In this document: positions 12,176-24,010 of the stretch, piece after piece
Layout: the number at the start of each line of letters is the position of its first letter
How positions within the stretch are numbered: the first letter of the stretch is position 1
Assembly (NCBI GenBank): GCA_904063045.1
Contig: CAJFCJ010000007.1
Location: forward strand, 3,231,404 to 3,295,403
Length of the DNA: 64,000 nt
Direction of reading: 5' to 3'
Origin: Dimorphilus gyrociliatus
Taxonomy: Eukaryota; Annelida; Polychaeta; Dinophilidae
The notes under the pieces: generated by a model
Databases searched by the model: none
Seen by the model: only the letters and a program-made list of their open reading frames with translations
What the model was told of the DNA's origin: nothing
Translations under genes and position numbers: made by a program

Positions 12176-12902
12176 ATGAGTACGGTTGACTTTTATTATT
12201 ACCCTTCGAGCGCCCCTTGCCGAGCTATCTTGTTCACAGCTAGAGCGATTGATTTAAATCTTAACCTCAAACACGTTGAACTTTTCCAAGCAGAACATAC
12301 TAAAGAGGACTTCATAAAGGTTAATTTCAAAGGGTGTCGTAAAGAGGTCTAAATAGATTATTATAATTTTTTAGTTGAATCCTCACCAACAAGTACCACT
12401 AATTGTTGATAATGGATTTTGCCTGGGAGAATCCAGAGCTATCCAAATGTATCTTTTCAATAGATACTCAAAGCCAGAACATGATGATTATTATCCTAAA
12501 GAATTGACTGGCAGAGGAAAGATAGACTGGCTTTTATATTACGATGCAACCACCATATGGCCTGCTGTCCAACCCTATTATGCATCAATCATGTATAAAA
12601 GTAGGCAACCAAACCAAGAAGAGAAAGAGAAACTTGAAAAAGCTTTCAACGATCTGGATACAATCTATTTTAGTAAAAACGTCTTCTTAACGGGTGATAA
12701 ACCAACTTTAGCTGACTTATCGATTGCGGCAACGATAACTCTTCTAGATGTCATCCAATATGACTTCTCTACGTACAAAGGCATATCCAGGTTCCTTTCA
12801 AATGCAAGAAAAGCTGACTGGTATCAAGCTGGAGACAACGATTATCGAAAGTTGATTGAAGAGTGGCAGAAGGGTTTCAGAGAGAAGGGTCTAATTGACT
12901 AG
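12176..12902 (+). CDS. Glutathione S-transferase, delta/epsilon-like, copy 4
   Basis: Exon 1, 12176-12319 (48 codons), and exon 2, 12375-12902, give 223 residues. The start MSTVDFYYYPSSAPCRA aligns closely with arthropod delta GSTs, and Ser12 occupies the catalytic site. LNPHQQVPLIVD and GESRAI follow, and the C-terminal domain carries DKPTLADLSIA. The tail EEWQKGFREKGLID pairs it with copy 3. The protein has the usual GST length and no visible damage. It is convergent with the RERE gene on the opposite strand, whose stop codon is only about 210 bases away. A TCAGT initiator-like sequence touches the ATG, but no TATA box was seen. Confidence 0.94.
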
Positions 12903-13113
12903 CTTGTTATTTATTAATGATATTGTCGTTTATTTTCTTGTAATATCATTTCTGAGAAAGAACCTTTTTTTCTTTCTCTTATAAAGGCTATCATGAAAAC
13001 AGGTTCTTTCACGAGTTACAAAACCCGAGAACAATTGAACAATTCTATAACGACTATGAGAAATAAACGATTATCTAAAAAAAATACGGCGACATGTATA
13101 AACTCTATCACAT

Positions 13114-16100
13114 TTAACGTTGAGGTGGTTGAATGTGGACACCCAAGCGTTCTCTTTGCAGCAATTGTTCCCTTACCAAAGCATCGTGATGTAATAAGTG
13201 CTGTTGGGCAATTAATTGCTCATTACCAGCTTGCCGTGCTAAAAGTTCTCTTTGTATCAAGGCGTCCCTCTCCATTAATGCGGAATGTGAGCCGAAAGGA
13301 AAGCCGTTTGCTAACGATGTTGGCGGTTGAAAATGTGAAAGGGAATTTTGAATTTGTTGGGCACTAAGTAATGATGAGGATTGAGACGAAGCATCTGGTG
13401 GTTGAATGTGAAAGGGGTTATGAGAATGAGAATGATTGTGTGAATGTACAGCTGATGCCATCTGTAGTCGAGCAACCGGATCTGTAGCCAAAGCCATAGC
13501 TCTTTCTGCTTGATATCTCTCGGCTATTAAACATAATCATACTTAGCAAACTAGAATAATAAATTTGAGAAAATAACACTTAATTTGTCTTCAATATACG
13601 TAACATGATAAAAGCATATGTTAATCTGATATTGAAGAGAAATTCGATTAGACACAAATTACATAACACTCACCAAGCGCTCGTTCTCGCATTTCTCGCT
13701 CCCTATGTATAATATCGCTTGCTTGAACTTGAGGGAAGACACCGGATAAATGGGGCTGAGCGTGCAATCCAGATCCGGTTAAGGTGGCTAAATGAGGCGG
13801 AAGAGGCATTCCCCTTAGGGCATATTCTCTTTGAAGTTGCATTATATGGGCGTCAGCACCAGAAATAACTGGCTTCATCTCCAACTCTCTTTTCATTTTT
13901 TCCTGCATTTCAAAATCTCGTAATTCTCGTTCCCTCATCTCTCTTTCTCTAGCATCTCTTTCTTGCTTTTCTCTCATAAATTCAACTTCCAGTCTATCTC
14001 TACCAACGCTCGGATGCTGAAATAGGCTCCTTTGATGTAAAAGTTGTTCACTGTTGCCGTAAGCCAAACTCGTTGGAACTCCTTGTGAGAGACCTAAGGC
14101 GCATGCTCTATCACTGTATGCTCTAAGCTGAGACAACGCTGGTGTATTATCAGAACCTAAGTATCTGTGGCCTCTATCATAAGCCCCAGGAACAGGTTGA
14201 TTTATATGGGATGATATTTGTGCTTCGGAACCCTTGGAATTTTCAATCTTGGGCTTTTCATCTTTAACAGAGGGAGCATTTGATGTTTTTCCTAAAGACA
14301 TTCTTTTTTCTCCATTGGAAGATTTTTTTAGTGCCCAGTTTGAGCCTGGCTTCATTCGGAAGCCAAAATCTGTCCTTGAACACGAATTAACACCTCTATC
14401 TAAACATTTGACAAAAATAGCGTTAGTCGTTTCTTTAATGACAATTGAAACTGGTTCTGCCTCTTTTTCGTCTTCTAAATCGGATGAAGGAATCGAATTT
14501 TCTTGCTCTTCATCCGATTCCATTTCCTGCTTTACAGGTAAGCGTCTCAGGGGAGGTGGAGGACCCAAAGGCGACTTATTGTTCAATCCCGCATGAAGCG
14601 AAAGAGGAGGCATCATGGCATCTGCAGGATCTTTAAGCTCTTCTTTTACTTGTTTAATTAAAGGTATTGGCTGTTGTTGCTGCTGCTGTTGTTGTTGTTG
14701 CACTGGGGGGACGGCCATGACAGGTCGTTGTTTGGATTCTCCATTTGTTCCGTTAATTTCTTCCGTTTTTTCTGTTTGGATGAACAATGGCTCGGGGCGA
14801 TGAGGCAAAGGCGTCAATAATTGTGGCTTAGTGGGCGGAATGGCTGCTAGCTGAGGAGGTGGGGATAAGTGACCTTCTTCTTCCGTATGTGCTTCTGAAC
14901 CAGAGCTGCTTGAACTAGAACTACTTGAACTCGAACCGGAGCTCGAGGCAGATGAAGACGAAGTTAATTGTGGAGGTTTTATCGGTGGTGTTGTACAAAC
15001 TGATGACTCTAGTTCCATTGGTTTTGGAATAGGAGTAGAACACGTAGAAGAACAGTCTGATTCATTTTCATTCTCTTCGTTGTTCGTCTCTTCAGCATCT
15101 GCATCTCCTCCTTCACTTTCGTCTTCTCTCTCCGTTTCATTTGATTGATTATCAGGAGTAGGATTCTTATCCATTTGACTCAAATAGCTTGGTTCTTTTA
15201 TTCTACCTGTAGGTCTATCAGCTCCAACTTTTTTCCAAAAATCATAGCACAAACGACAAAGTTGACCTTTAGCACCTTTCTGCCAATCTAAATTTGCTCC
15301 AGCCACGAAACAATTTGCACAATGAGGAATCGCACTATCGCTATCTTCAGTGTTACTTTCGGCTGAACTACTACCTTCAGGGTTTAAGATAGGATCCGGT
15401 ATTTTGGGGGGTTTTTGATTTTTCTTTTGACCAGCTCGTCTCCTTGTCAGTCGAATATTGCTAGCAGCTTGAGTTTTCTTCCAAATGTAATAATATTCCA
15501 CCAACTCGCAAACTTCCTTATGTGATAACAGCTCCTTTCGGATTTTGAAAAAATTCTTTCCATATTGTCTTAAGCCTTTTGTGAATCGCCTCTGTAAAAT
15601 TTATCGGAAAAAAGCGCATTAATAAGAAGATTAATCCAGATTTATTCCTAGTTTAACAGACGGCCCTAATCTTTTTCAATTCAGGCACTAAATCGACCAT
15701 TGAAGGGTTTACGACACCAATAAAAAAAAAGAAGATAGCTTCCCAAGATAAGTACACCCGTACTAAATTGCCTATTCATTTGCTCAATGACTTGGGTACT
15801 GAATTGATTTAAAAGGGTATACAGGCCTAGACAATAAAGGTCAGCTAGAAAATTTTAGGTGAACTGGGCACATAGGCTTAAAAAGCAAGTTAACCAAGAA
15901 AATAAAACAACAATATATCCTGGCCGGGGTATATAAAGTGATTGACGTAGCGCATGCGCATTGGCTGATCAAAGACATCCATTTCCTTCAGTTAGCGCAC
16001 GTACGATATCTCAGTTACAAAAATGGCAAGAAGGAAGGGGCGTAAATAAGGAATGAGCTTCTAGTTTAATTTCCCGCTAATTAGAACTAAAGCGTCTTTT

Positions 16101-18212
16101 TTTTTCCTAGAGACAAAATAGAGATCAATGTAGCGTTACACAATCAAAAGAGCCATTATCTCAAGGGTCTTATTATTTTCCCTTTCTAATTTTACAATGC
16201 AATCTGTTCATTTTGGTCTAGTAATTGTTTATACTAGTCGATAATTATATACATATGATTATTTACTCACGGTTTCCTCCTCGTTCCACTTTTGTTCTAT
16301 ATTGACCGGAACTGGGCACTTGACCAGAACTTGAAGAGCCTCACCTTTATCGTAATCGCAGTCATGCAACTAGTAATTTTACACAATAGAAGGAGGTTTC
16401 GTTATCAAAAAGCTCAAGATAAATGAATAAATAGATATTTACAATATCAACTGCGTTCGCTGTTGTACAATCTTTTGAAGCAGCTAAGCTACCATCGTCC
16501 CCTGAGTCTGGATCGCACATACCAACGAAAAAAGCCATTGATCTGGCTGCTCTCAGGTACATGATTAAATCCTGATCCGAAATAGACGATGGCACCCATC
16601 TTAGATTTTCTCTTAGTTTATTATCGTCCTCATAAGATTCTGAATTACATTCTGGAAGTTTTGCTTGGTGAGCCGGTCCTATTTTTTTTATGTAAATAAA
16701 ACATAAGTACATATATACAAGCATAAAAACAAAATACATCCGTTTTTTTTTTGTTTCATCAATAAATATAAACGGTAATAAAAAAAATGGGTGGGGAGGG
16801 GGTAGCGCAAAGGAGCGGAAAATAAGGGAAAGGGGCGGACATGAATCACGTAACCGTGGAGCTTTGGGAGAAAAAAGAGACTTTTTATGCAAATGACGAG
16901 GAGTTTTTAGTGGAATTGCAGGTGCGGGGAATTTTTTTCACAGGCTTTTAAGAAAAGTTTCACTGACCCGAGAAACGAATTGGTTATAAAATAATAAAAC
17001 GATTAATGCGCAAAGCAAGAAATTAGTGGGCTATGCGGGTACAAGTTAACGAAGAGAATAGGGCAAGAAATTGGGTCAAACCTTGGGGGCAGGTTTAAGA
17101 GCGTATTTTCACTCTCTGTCCGGGGATTTGAGAGAAACAAATGGGCTATTTCTAAAAGGGTAAAGGTTTAAGAGGTGGAGAGGGGAAGAAGGATAAGAGG
17201 TAGGGGTCGAATTTTTTCGCCGTAATGCTCCAGGGGGTCATGCAATCGACCGTCGAAACTCGGTGGTTAAATTATAATTTAATTACTTGCCCACCACTCA
17301 AAAAAGAATAATGGAGGCTAGGTACTAAGGAGCATTCTTGAAATTAGTGCGGCGGGAATAAGGGTAAATCCCTATTATTGTAAACATAAAAGGAAATGGG
17401 ATATTTACCTATACGAATTTCACCCTGCGTGGAAGCCACGGTGCCGGATTTTTTGATGCCCCTAAAAACGTTCTTTACTTTCTGGAATAGAACAAAAGAA
17501 TGAAGAATATAGTAAATCTTTATAATATGTATTCAACGATAAATATTGTACCGTTTAAGCATTTACTAAATATGATTTATCTTCCTCTTGAGTATTTTAA
17601 ATAAAGTAGTTAAAGGACTTAAGAAAATAAAGTATGCATTTAATCAGATAAAATGCCGTTATCAATAAAATGCTAGCCAGCGTGTTATGATTGAACCACG
17701 ATTTGTTATTTAGATAAGTACAACACTTGATGCCTTTCTCTTTTAAGTTCTAAAAACTTTCTAAACATTACAATATCATTGAATAAAATATCAGTTACTA
17801 CCTTTTTACACTAGTTAAAATATTCAAAAGCCTTAAATTTTTGAATTGGTAATTAATCAATAAAAAAGTTTGAATAGGGAATTTCAAATCTATTTCAGTA
17901 GAATGTTTGTATTTAACGTTAAATCAGCCTTTATTCGATGACCGATACGCTTTTAAAAACCTTTGGGATGTAACTAATGCATTTTGTAACTTTAAATAGA
18001 AACATCAAAGAAAGATGTTTAGCCGGTAGGAAAAAATTCAATCTCTAAGACGATCGATTATAGTTGTAAATATAAAATTTGCAATAACCAATTAGATTAA
18101 AACTAAGGTATCATTTTTTGAAATTCTTAACTATTAAATATGCATAATACACATAAAAATAGAGAATTACCTAGCCGAGAGTTCCATAATAGATATGCAT
18201 CACCTTCGCCAT
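13114..18212 (-). CDS. RERE: RERE/atrophin-family transcriptional co-repressor
   Basis: RERE/atrophin proteins recruit histone deacetylases and cooperate with nuclear receptors in development. Exons, 5' to 3', are 18204-18212 (tentative start), 17409-17481, 16443-16678, 16271-16369, 13674-15591 and 13114-13523. They total 914 residues with every junction in frame. The STQGEIRIGPAHQAKLP stretch leads into an ELM2 domain (LIMYLRAARSMAFFVGMCD), a SANT domain (RFTKGLRQYGKNFFKIRKEL), and a GATA-type finger with spacing C-x2-C-x17-C-x2-C. Next come poly-Ser and an 11-Gln run, the atrophin signature CLDRGVNSCSRTDFGF, NTPALSQLRAYS, Arg/Glu-rich helices and a His-rich DPVARLQM region. No BAH domain was found upstream, although vertebrate RERE has one. 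The C-terminus is shorter than in human. Introns here are unusually long for the window, up to about 730 bases. Confidence 0.9.
14679..14702. repeat. Glutamine-codon repeat within RERE
   Basis: CAA/CAG codons on the minus strand encode an uninterrupted run of 11 glutamines between a proline-rich segment and PIPLIKQ. Codons are mixed, which tends to stabilise such tracts. Polyglutamine is a known feature of vertebrate atrophin-1. Confidence 0.8.
15930..16035. promoter_or_regulatory. GC-rich promoter-like element cluster inside a RERE intron
   Basis: Within the 15592-16270 intron lie a TATATAAAG (about 15930), a TGACGTA half-CRE (15943), a perfect NRF-1-type palindrome GCGCATGCGC (15950-15959), an ATTGG CCAAT-box core (about 15959) and a YY1-like AAAATGGC (about 16020). 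This clustering is unusual for an intron and suggests an internal promoter, in either direction. No convincing + strand gene follows, only an eight-codon frame. Confidence 0.4.
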
Positions 18213-18795
18213 GTCGCTTTATATTTTCCACTACATGTCTACTGAATGGTGATTGGTCAAATCGAAATCGCAAGCTTATCGAATCGATCGTTTTACCCCT
18301 AAATCGAAATCGACAACGTGATGTTCAAGTGAACAAAAGAGACGCCCTAATCTTGTAATGTCTTTATGTCCTTATGCATTCCCTTTGAGAATAATTTCCG
18401 ATTTTATTTTGTTCTAATGTAATTATGGAAGTATTTATAAAAGCGATTAGTTTTTCTCTATTAATTTTTTAATACGTAATGTCAATTAAAAGCTTAATAC
18501 CGATAAATAGTGATTTTACTCATCAAGGAATAAGTCTTTTCGCATTAACCTGTATTTCCTGTCTACGGGTATTGCTGACAATTGATGTATTCATTATGAT
18601 CTTTGTACTGAAACCCTTGCGATGCTTTTATTTATTGTAAAAGATACAACAATCTTCCTCATTCTTTACGATTGTTTAAGTAGAACAAAAACAATCGTAC
18701 TTGTCTTAGCTTTGAAAGACATTTTAAACAAAGATTATCAGTCTATACTGAGATCCTAGAAAAAAATACTTTAGAAATAGACATTGTAAAGTTGA

Positions 18796-18940
18796 GATAG
18801 AGATAGAGGGAAGGCGAGAGAGAGAGAGAGAGAGAGAAAGAAAGAGAAAGAGAGACTAAGAGGAATGATAGAGAGACAAAAGAGAGGACGAAAAAGAACG
18901 AGAGAGCGAAAGAGAGAGAAAGAAAGAGAGAGAAAGAGAC
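18796..18940. repeat. GA-rich simple-sequence tract
   Basis: Imperfect GA/GAAA repeat of about 145 bases. The long open frame through it on the minus strand is only low-complexity Ser/Leu/Phe and is not a gene. Confidence 0.85.
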
Positions 18941-19201
18941 GTATAGCATCAAAGTGACTAGATTAGAATTACCCTAACTCGTGTAGTTCGAGAATTTAAT
19001 TACTTCTCGACTATAACCGTAATTATAAATAAAACCACAAGTATGAAACTGACTGAATTTAGTTGAGAAGATTCTATAAATAAGGTAATTAATTTCATCC
19101 AATTTATCTTCTTCTTTCGAGCAATTTCGAATAAAATTGCATTTCGTTGGAGTAATAGCAAATTGTTAGATAAATTTGGTATTACGGACTTTCGTTTTGT
19201 C

Positions 19202-19393
19202 CTTTCCCCCTGCCTCTTGCTCCTTCCCTTCTACCCCCGCTCTCTCTCCCACTATCCTTCATTCTTTAGCGTAACCTTACCCTACTCTAACTGTGTCTTT
19301 CTTTTCATTTGACCCTCCACCCCTGCTTTCCGTACGTCCCCTCCCCTGCCCCCCCCCTTTCTTGCTTCTTGCCTTAACCCTTCTCTGACAAAG
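19202..19393. repeat. Pyrimidine-rich tract
   Basis: C/T-dominated stretch on the + strand, including a run of nine C residues near 19350-19358. It contrasts with the AT-rich surroundings. No coding potential was recognised. Confidence 0.6.
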
Positions 19394-19980
19394 AAGAGTC
19401 TACGAACTAACAAGCGAACCGGGAACGTATTTTAGAGCGATTCATTATAATAATTTGCGTCTCTTTTTATTAATTGGTTAATTAATCTTCTGTAAATATC
19501 CTTTAATATTTGTAATATGATATTCACTTTGTACGGTCTCTTTTATACCGATAGATCTAAAGAAGGGCAGCGGAGGATATATGAATATATATATATATAA
19601 GATATTCTCTTATATTTAGTCTACAATCAATAGATCAGCCTATAATTATCTTTTGATTTGTATATTGAATTCCTTATTATTTTTATAGTAGTAGCTACAG
19701 CAATGGAGCGAAAGACTATTTAAGATTATAAATATGCAAACAACTCAAAGTAAATATATGATAAACGTTATTAGAAGATTATTAGAAATTATCAGCAAGT
19801 CAGTTATCAGATAGGAAGAGGTTGAATAAAGGATTTCTCTAAAAGAAGTCCGTAAAATGATTCCATTTCATTTTTTGGCTTCTCTTCGCTCTGAATAGTT
19901 AATTAAAAGGGGGAAGCCAACCGCAGATCGACTCTGAGAATGCTAAACTAAACGCTCTATCTATATTCCACAGCTGGATC

Positions 19981-22900
19981 TTAATTATCTATAGTTAAAC
20001 TATGTACATCGTATAATAATAAAAAAATTATATATATATTTATATATTTATATAAATAGATATAGAAGGAAACGCTTACCGCAATCTCTTTCATCAGAAG
20101 CGTCTAAACAGTCATCTAAGCCGTTACATTTTAATCTTATGGGAATTATTCTACCGTTTTCACAAACAAACTCTAAATTTATAGATTACAAGTATATTAA
20201 TTGACATATATTATTACGAATATAAAAAATGGTTTACTTGTGAAAGAATATACGAATGTTAGTACATCCGGTGATAATTTTGTAAAAATACTAGGCCTAC
20301 CATAGGTATTACATCGATTAATTGCGGCACTTAGAATACCAACTAAATAGTAGGAGCCAGTCATTCCATTCTTACAAAAAAGGGGACCACCTAAGAAATT
20401 ATTTAACAGGAATTGAACGATAACGGTTTTTTTTGGGTTGAGAAACATTATTATACAGTATTTTTGAAGCTAGTCGAGTACAGACCGCTATCTCCGTGAC
20501 AAGGCGTTACTAAAGCAGATTCGTAGCCCGCGCATAGAGATGAATTATTCTTCTCTAGCCACGGATAGGCTTCTAAGCATTTCCTGTTATTCCAAATCAT
20601 TAATCTAATAGTTCTTAACTTTTCGGAATATTCCTCTAAATTAGATAATCTCCACCCAACCATTTCACAGGCTATTCCCTCAATTGATCCTAATTTCCTT
20701 AAGCAAAGTACTGAATTTATTCCAGCTGGCTCGATAGTTTCTAAAATAGCAATATCATAACCCTGGGCGAATGATGAGTAATTTGGGTGTATTATTACTC
20801 TTTTAATCTTTATATTTTCAATCGTATTGCTATCCTTTCTATTGACAACTAAAATCATATGCCTAATTCTATTCGGACTATGAAATAACTTAATTTACTC
20901 TTCTTCCCGTTCATTTATAAATAAAAATAAACCTTTTATCCATATAAACTTACATAATGCAATGAGCGGCTGTAACGGCGAAATATTGATCAATAAATGT
21001 TGCTGTACAAGAATCCGGCCCACTTTCTTCTAGTAAATGAGGGGCGTCAAAGCTTATCGGTACTGTCCAAGGCCAGTTTATGTCTCTTATTTGACCTTTC
21101 GAAACGATATTCTCGCCACTCTCACCGCACTCTATATTTATATAATAAATATTTGTTTGTTAATATAATAGGTTATTCTTAAATGTATACGTCATATTTA
21201 AGAAAAATAACAATAAATAACAACAATAAAAGAATAAACAAAGAGTACCAGATGGACCGCACTCAAGAATTAATACTTTCTTATCAGGACAATAGGTATC
21301 TACGTTAAAGTATAGGGATTTATTCTCAAAAGTACCGCTGATAGTGACGTAAACATGAGATGAATAAACAATCCAATCAATGTTTTTCATATACCTTTTT
21401 TTTTTTAAAAAAAAAAACAATATCAAGAAAAAAAAAATACTGCAATAACTCAAGGTAAATAATTATAATGTATTTTTTATATCTAGTGTTGTTTCTTACC
21501 CGTTTTTAACCTTCATACATAATTGATCGGCTAATAAAGATGAAATATTCAAATGGCATAACGGTATCCAATCAAATGGATAAGCCTTTATCATAAATAT
21601 ATCTTCATCCGTCGATATTTTAACTATAATGTTGATATTTTATTTATATATGAAAAAAAATTAAGCAATTTGTAAAATGTATTTGCTGTATTTTAGGACA
21701 AAAGCAAAAAACGCCTCTCATCTATTCTTACAACAATTTTGTTCATCAGAACCATCTGCGCAATCGACTTTACGATCACATTCTCCGGAAATAGGAATGC
21801 ATTGTGTATTTTTACACTGAAATTCCCCTCTGCTACATACACTACAGCTTTTTTCATCCCAACCGGATATACAATCATCAACCCCGTCGCATATCAATTC
21901 ATGTGGTATACAATCTCCATTCGGGCATTTAAATCCACCCTTGGAGCATTTTTTGTCTTAATTAAATAAATACTCTTTATTTATGAGTTATTTATATATA
22001 TATTAGAATATTGATCATTTTTTTACCGCAATTTTTCTCGTCGTCTCCATCGTGACAGTCTCTGTGCTCGTCACAAACTCTATAACGATCTATACATATT
22101 CCACTTTTGCACTTATACTCGTCTTTCGAACAGTTGCATAAGATTTCATCAAGAAAATTTCCGCAGGTGTTTATTCTGTCGCAAACATATTTATTTTCAA
22201 TACATTGACCATTACCACAGTCAAATTTATCATTGCAGCTTCCGGTATTGGGACATATTCCTCTCGAAAGAGATAAACCGTCTAGGGCCATATCAATTGC
22301 TGGCAATTTCCAGCTGTAGCCAAGAAACACAATGGTATCAGTAGCACTTAAAGATATATTCAAAATGGACAAATTCCATTTTTGACCCCTATCCGGTTTT
22401 GCTAACCAAAGATCAATTGATTTAGAATGATTACGTAATATGTATAATTTCAAGCCACTGGGAACTGTTCCACTATAATAAAGTATAATTAAAGTATTAG
22501 ATATATTATTTATAGGAATACTAAACACCTGAGAAAATAATAGAATCTAAAGCAAAAGTCTTGCGTTTCATTAATTAAAATGCTCTTTGAAGCATTTAAG
22601 TGCAGTTTGGCCGTTTTAATTTGAGGCTGATTAACGCCATTTTTACCCATTGATCCATCTAAATAATAGTAGCTATAGCCATACTTTCTAGTTGGGTAAG
22701 ATATTGGACCAGGATAATAAGTTCTATCGGATTTTTCAATCCATTTATAATGGGAATAATCGTTATTTTTATCAAACGTTATCCACCAGCTATTAGATGC
22801 ATCTACTTTACAATCTAATTATTTTTAATATGATTTAATAGCAAAACTCTAATTAATTATTTCTAAGAAAGTTAAAGATTAATACTCAAGTTAATTACAA

Positions 22901-24010
22901 CTGTCGAAGTGCTACAAAACAATTCATCAAACGCGTCCATACAATCGATATTATTATCACAAACTAATCGATTATCAATACATTTCTTACTATTTAAACA
23001 ATTAAATTGTCCTTTTTCACATTTATTAATATCTTCTTCATTATTATAATCGTTAATCGTTTGTAAATATTTTTTATTATTCGAACCAATTTCACATGAT
23101 CTAGGATCAAAATCATTTGGCATAGGCCTACATTCCATAGGCATAATACAAGCTTTAACGATTTCTTTGCAAAATATCGAGCATGGATCGAGTCTTTCCT
23201 TAGAAGTTTTGCAAGATGGAATTCCAGCTGAGCAAATATACTTTAGAGCGTCTTTATGACAATTAGAATCCGGTTTAAGTAGCTTGTACATTTTCTTAAC
23301 TTTCTGTTTTAATTAGGTAATAAATTAAGATAATTGTATATATAAAGATATCTGTGTATTTGTCTGTTTGAACAAAGAGAGAGAGAGAAAGAGAAAGAAA
23401 GAAAGAGAATATAATGTTTATTATTTCGCTTTCCTTATGAATGTCGTTAAAATTATCATCACCCATAATATTTGGAATAATAGTCTTTTTATAGTATTTT
23501 CTACATAAACTGAATAATGGGAATTTCTTGGAAAATGGTATCCTAGTACACTTTGCTAGAAAATTGCAGATTGTTATTTAAATAGCAATTATCTTTTAAG
23601 CTATTAAAACTATATTAAAGTTTTAATGGAAATATATTTTAATACTTTTCCCAAGAACTTGTAATCTAGAAATGTTTATATTAGAAGAAGGAGCAACTGA
23701 AACGATCACTTTAGAAAATCTTGATAAGGTTCGATTGTTAATCCCATAGCTTATACGATTTTCTTTATAATCATCATACCATTCAGATTTATTAATATAA
23801 TCCTTATAATCTATTAAAAATATTTTTCTGTACATTCTTTAATTAATTATTTAGTTATATTAACAAACCTTTATTGAATAATCTTAAGAAGTATTCAATA
23901 TGGATCCTTTGATTAATGTAAAATGATAAACCTATTATTAATGCTATAGCTATTATAACAATACAAATACAAATGATTACAGTAGTTATCGATTTATAAC
24001 CTTTAATCAT
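19981..24010 (-). CDS. Type II transmembrane serine protease with Fz, MAM and LDLa modules
   Basis: Thirteen exons give about 923 residues in frame: 23869-24010, 23646-23810, 22886-23299, 22529-22814, 22027-22472, 21732-21956, 21500-21623, 21249-21394, 20954-21131, 20486-20877, 20238-20390, 20080-20172 and a tentative terminal exon 19981-19988. A short cytosolic N-terminus precedes one signal-anchor helix. The modules in order are stalk, partial Frizzled-type cysteine-rich domain, LDLa, MAM, four LDLa, a degenerate SRCR, an S1 peptidase, and a final LDLa. The catalytic triad is present: His codon 20962-20964 (AAHC), Asp 20754-20756 (YDIAIL), and Ser 20487-20489 (GDSG split by an intron). The architecture resembles corin and enteropeptidase. 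Oddly, the residue at S1 position 189 is Thr, the segment around 215-216 reads Ser-Ala-Ala, and no basic residue precedes the IVSKG neo-N-terminus. Specificity and activation should therefore be non-tryptic. Confidence 0.85.
21396..21418. repeat. Poly(T)-poly(A) palindrome in a protease-gene intron
   Basis: A run of about 12 T is followed directly by about 11 A, a self-complementary tract. A second similar one lies at about 50530-50552 in another intron. Confidence 0.7.
23375..23410. repeat. GA microsatellite in a protease-gene intron
   Basis: Short GA/GAAA repeat in the intron between the stalk exon and the Frizzled-type exon. Confidence 0.8.

Larger units (their letters stand above)
18213..19980. 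other. Intergenic region between RERE and the serine protease gene
   Basis: It holds a GA-rich tract (18796-18940) and a pyrimidine-rich, C-run-containing stretch (about 19202-19393). A denser non-repetitive segment at 18213-18360 has repeated AAATCGAAATCG motifs and may be the RERE 5' UTR or promoter. No BAH-encoding exon could be recognised on the minus strand. Confidence 0.5.

Noticed and set aside
14234-14803. + strand frames inside the RERE exon, including a poly-Cys run
   Set aside because: They are antisense shadows. The poly-Cys is the complement of the polyglutamine codons.
16680-16892. N-terminal part of the minus-strand frame running into the RERE ELM2 exon
   Set aside because: It is intron sequence. 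A splice acceptor at 16679-16680 and homology start exactly at GPAHQAKLP.
18140-18358. + strand open frame of 72 codons
   Set aside because: It overlaps the likely RERE 5' end on the other strand and shows no similarity or supported start.
18743-18952. Minus-strand Ser/Leu/Phe-rich open frame
   Set aside because: It is a read-through of a GA-rich simple repeat.
22473-22528. Apparent frameshift in the MAM domain of the serine protease
   Set aside because: A 56-base GT-AG intron (CAG|GTGTTT to TTATAG) restores the frame, so the gene is not broken here.
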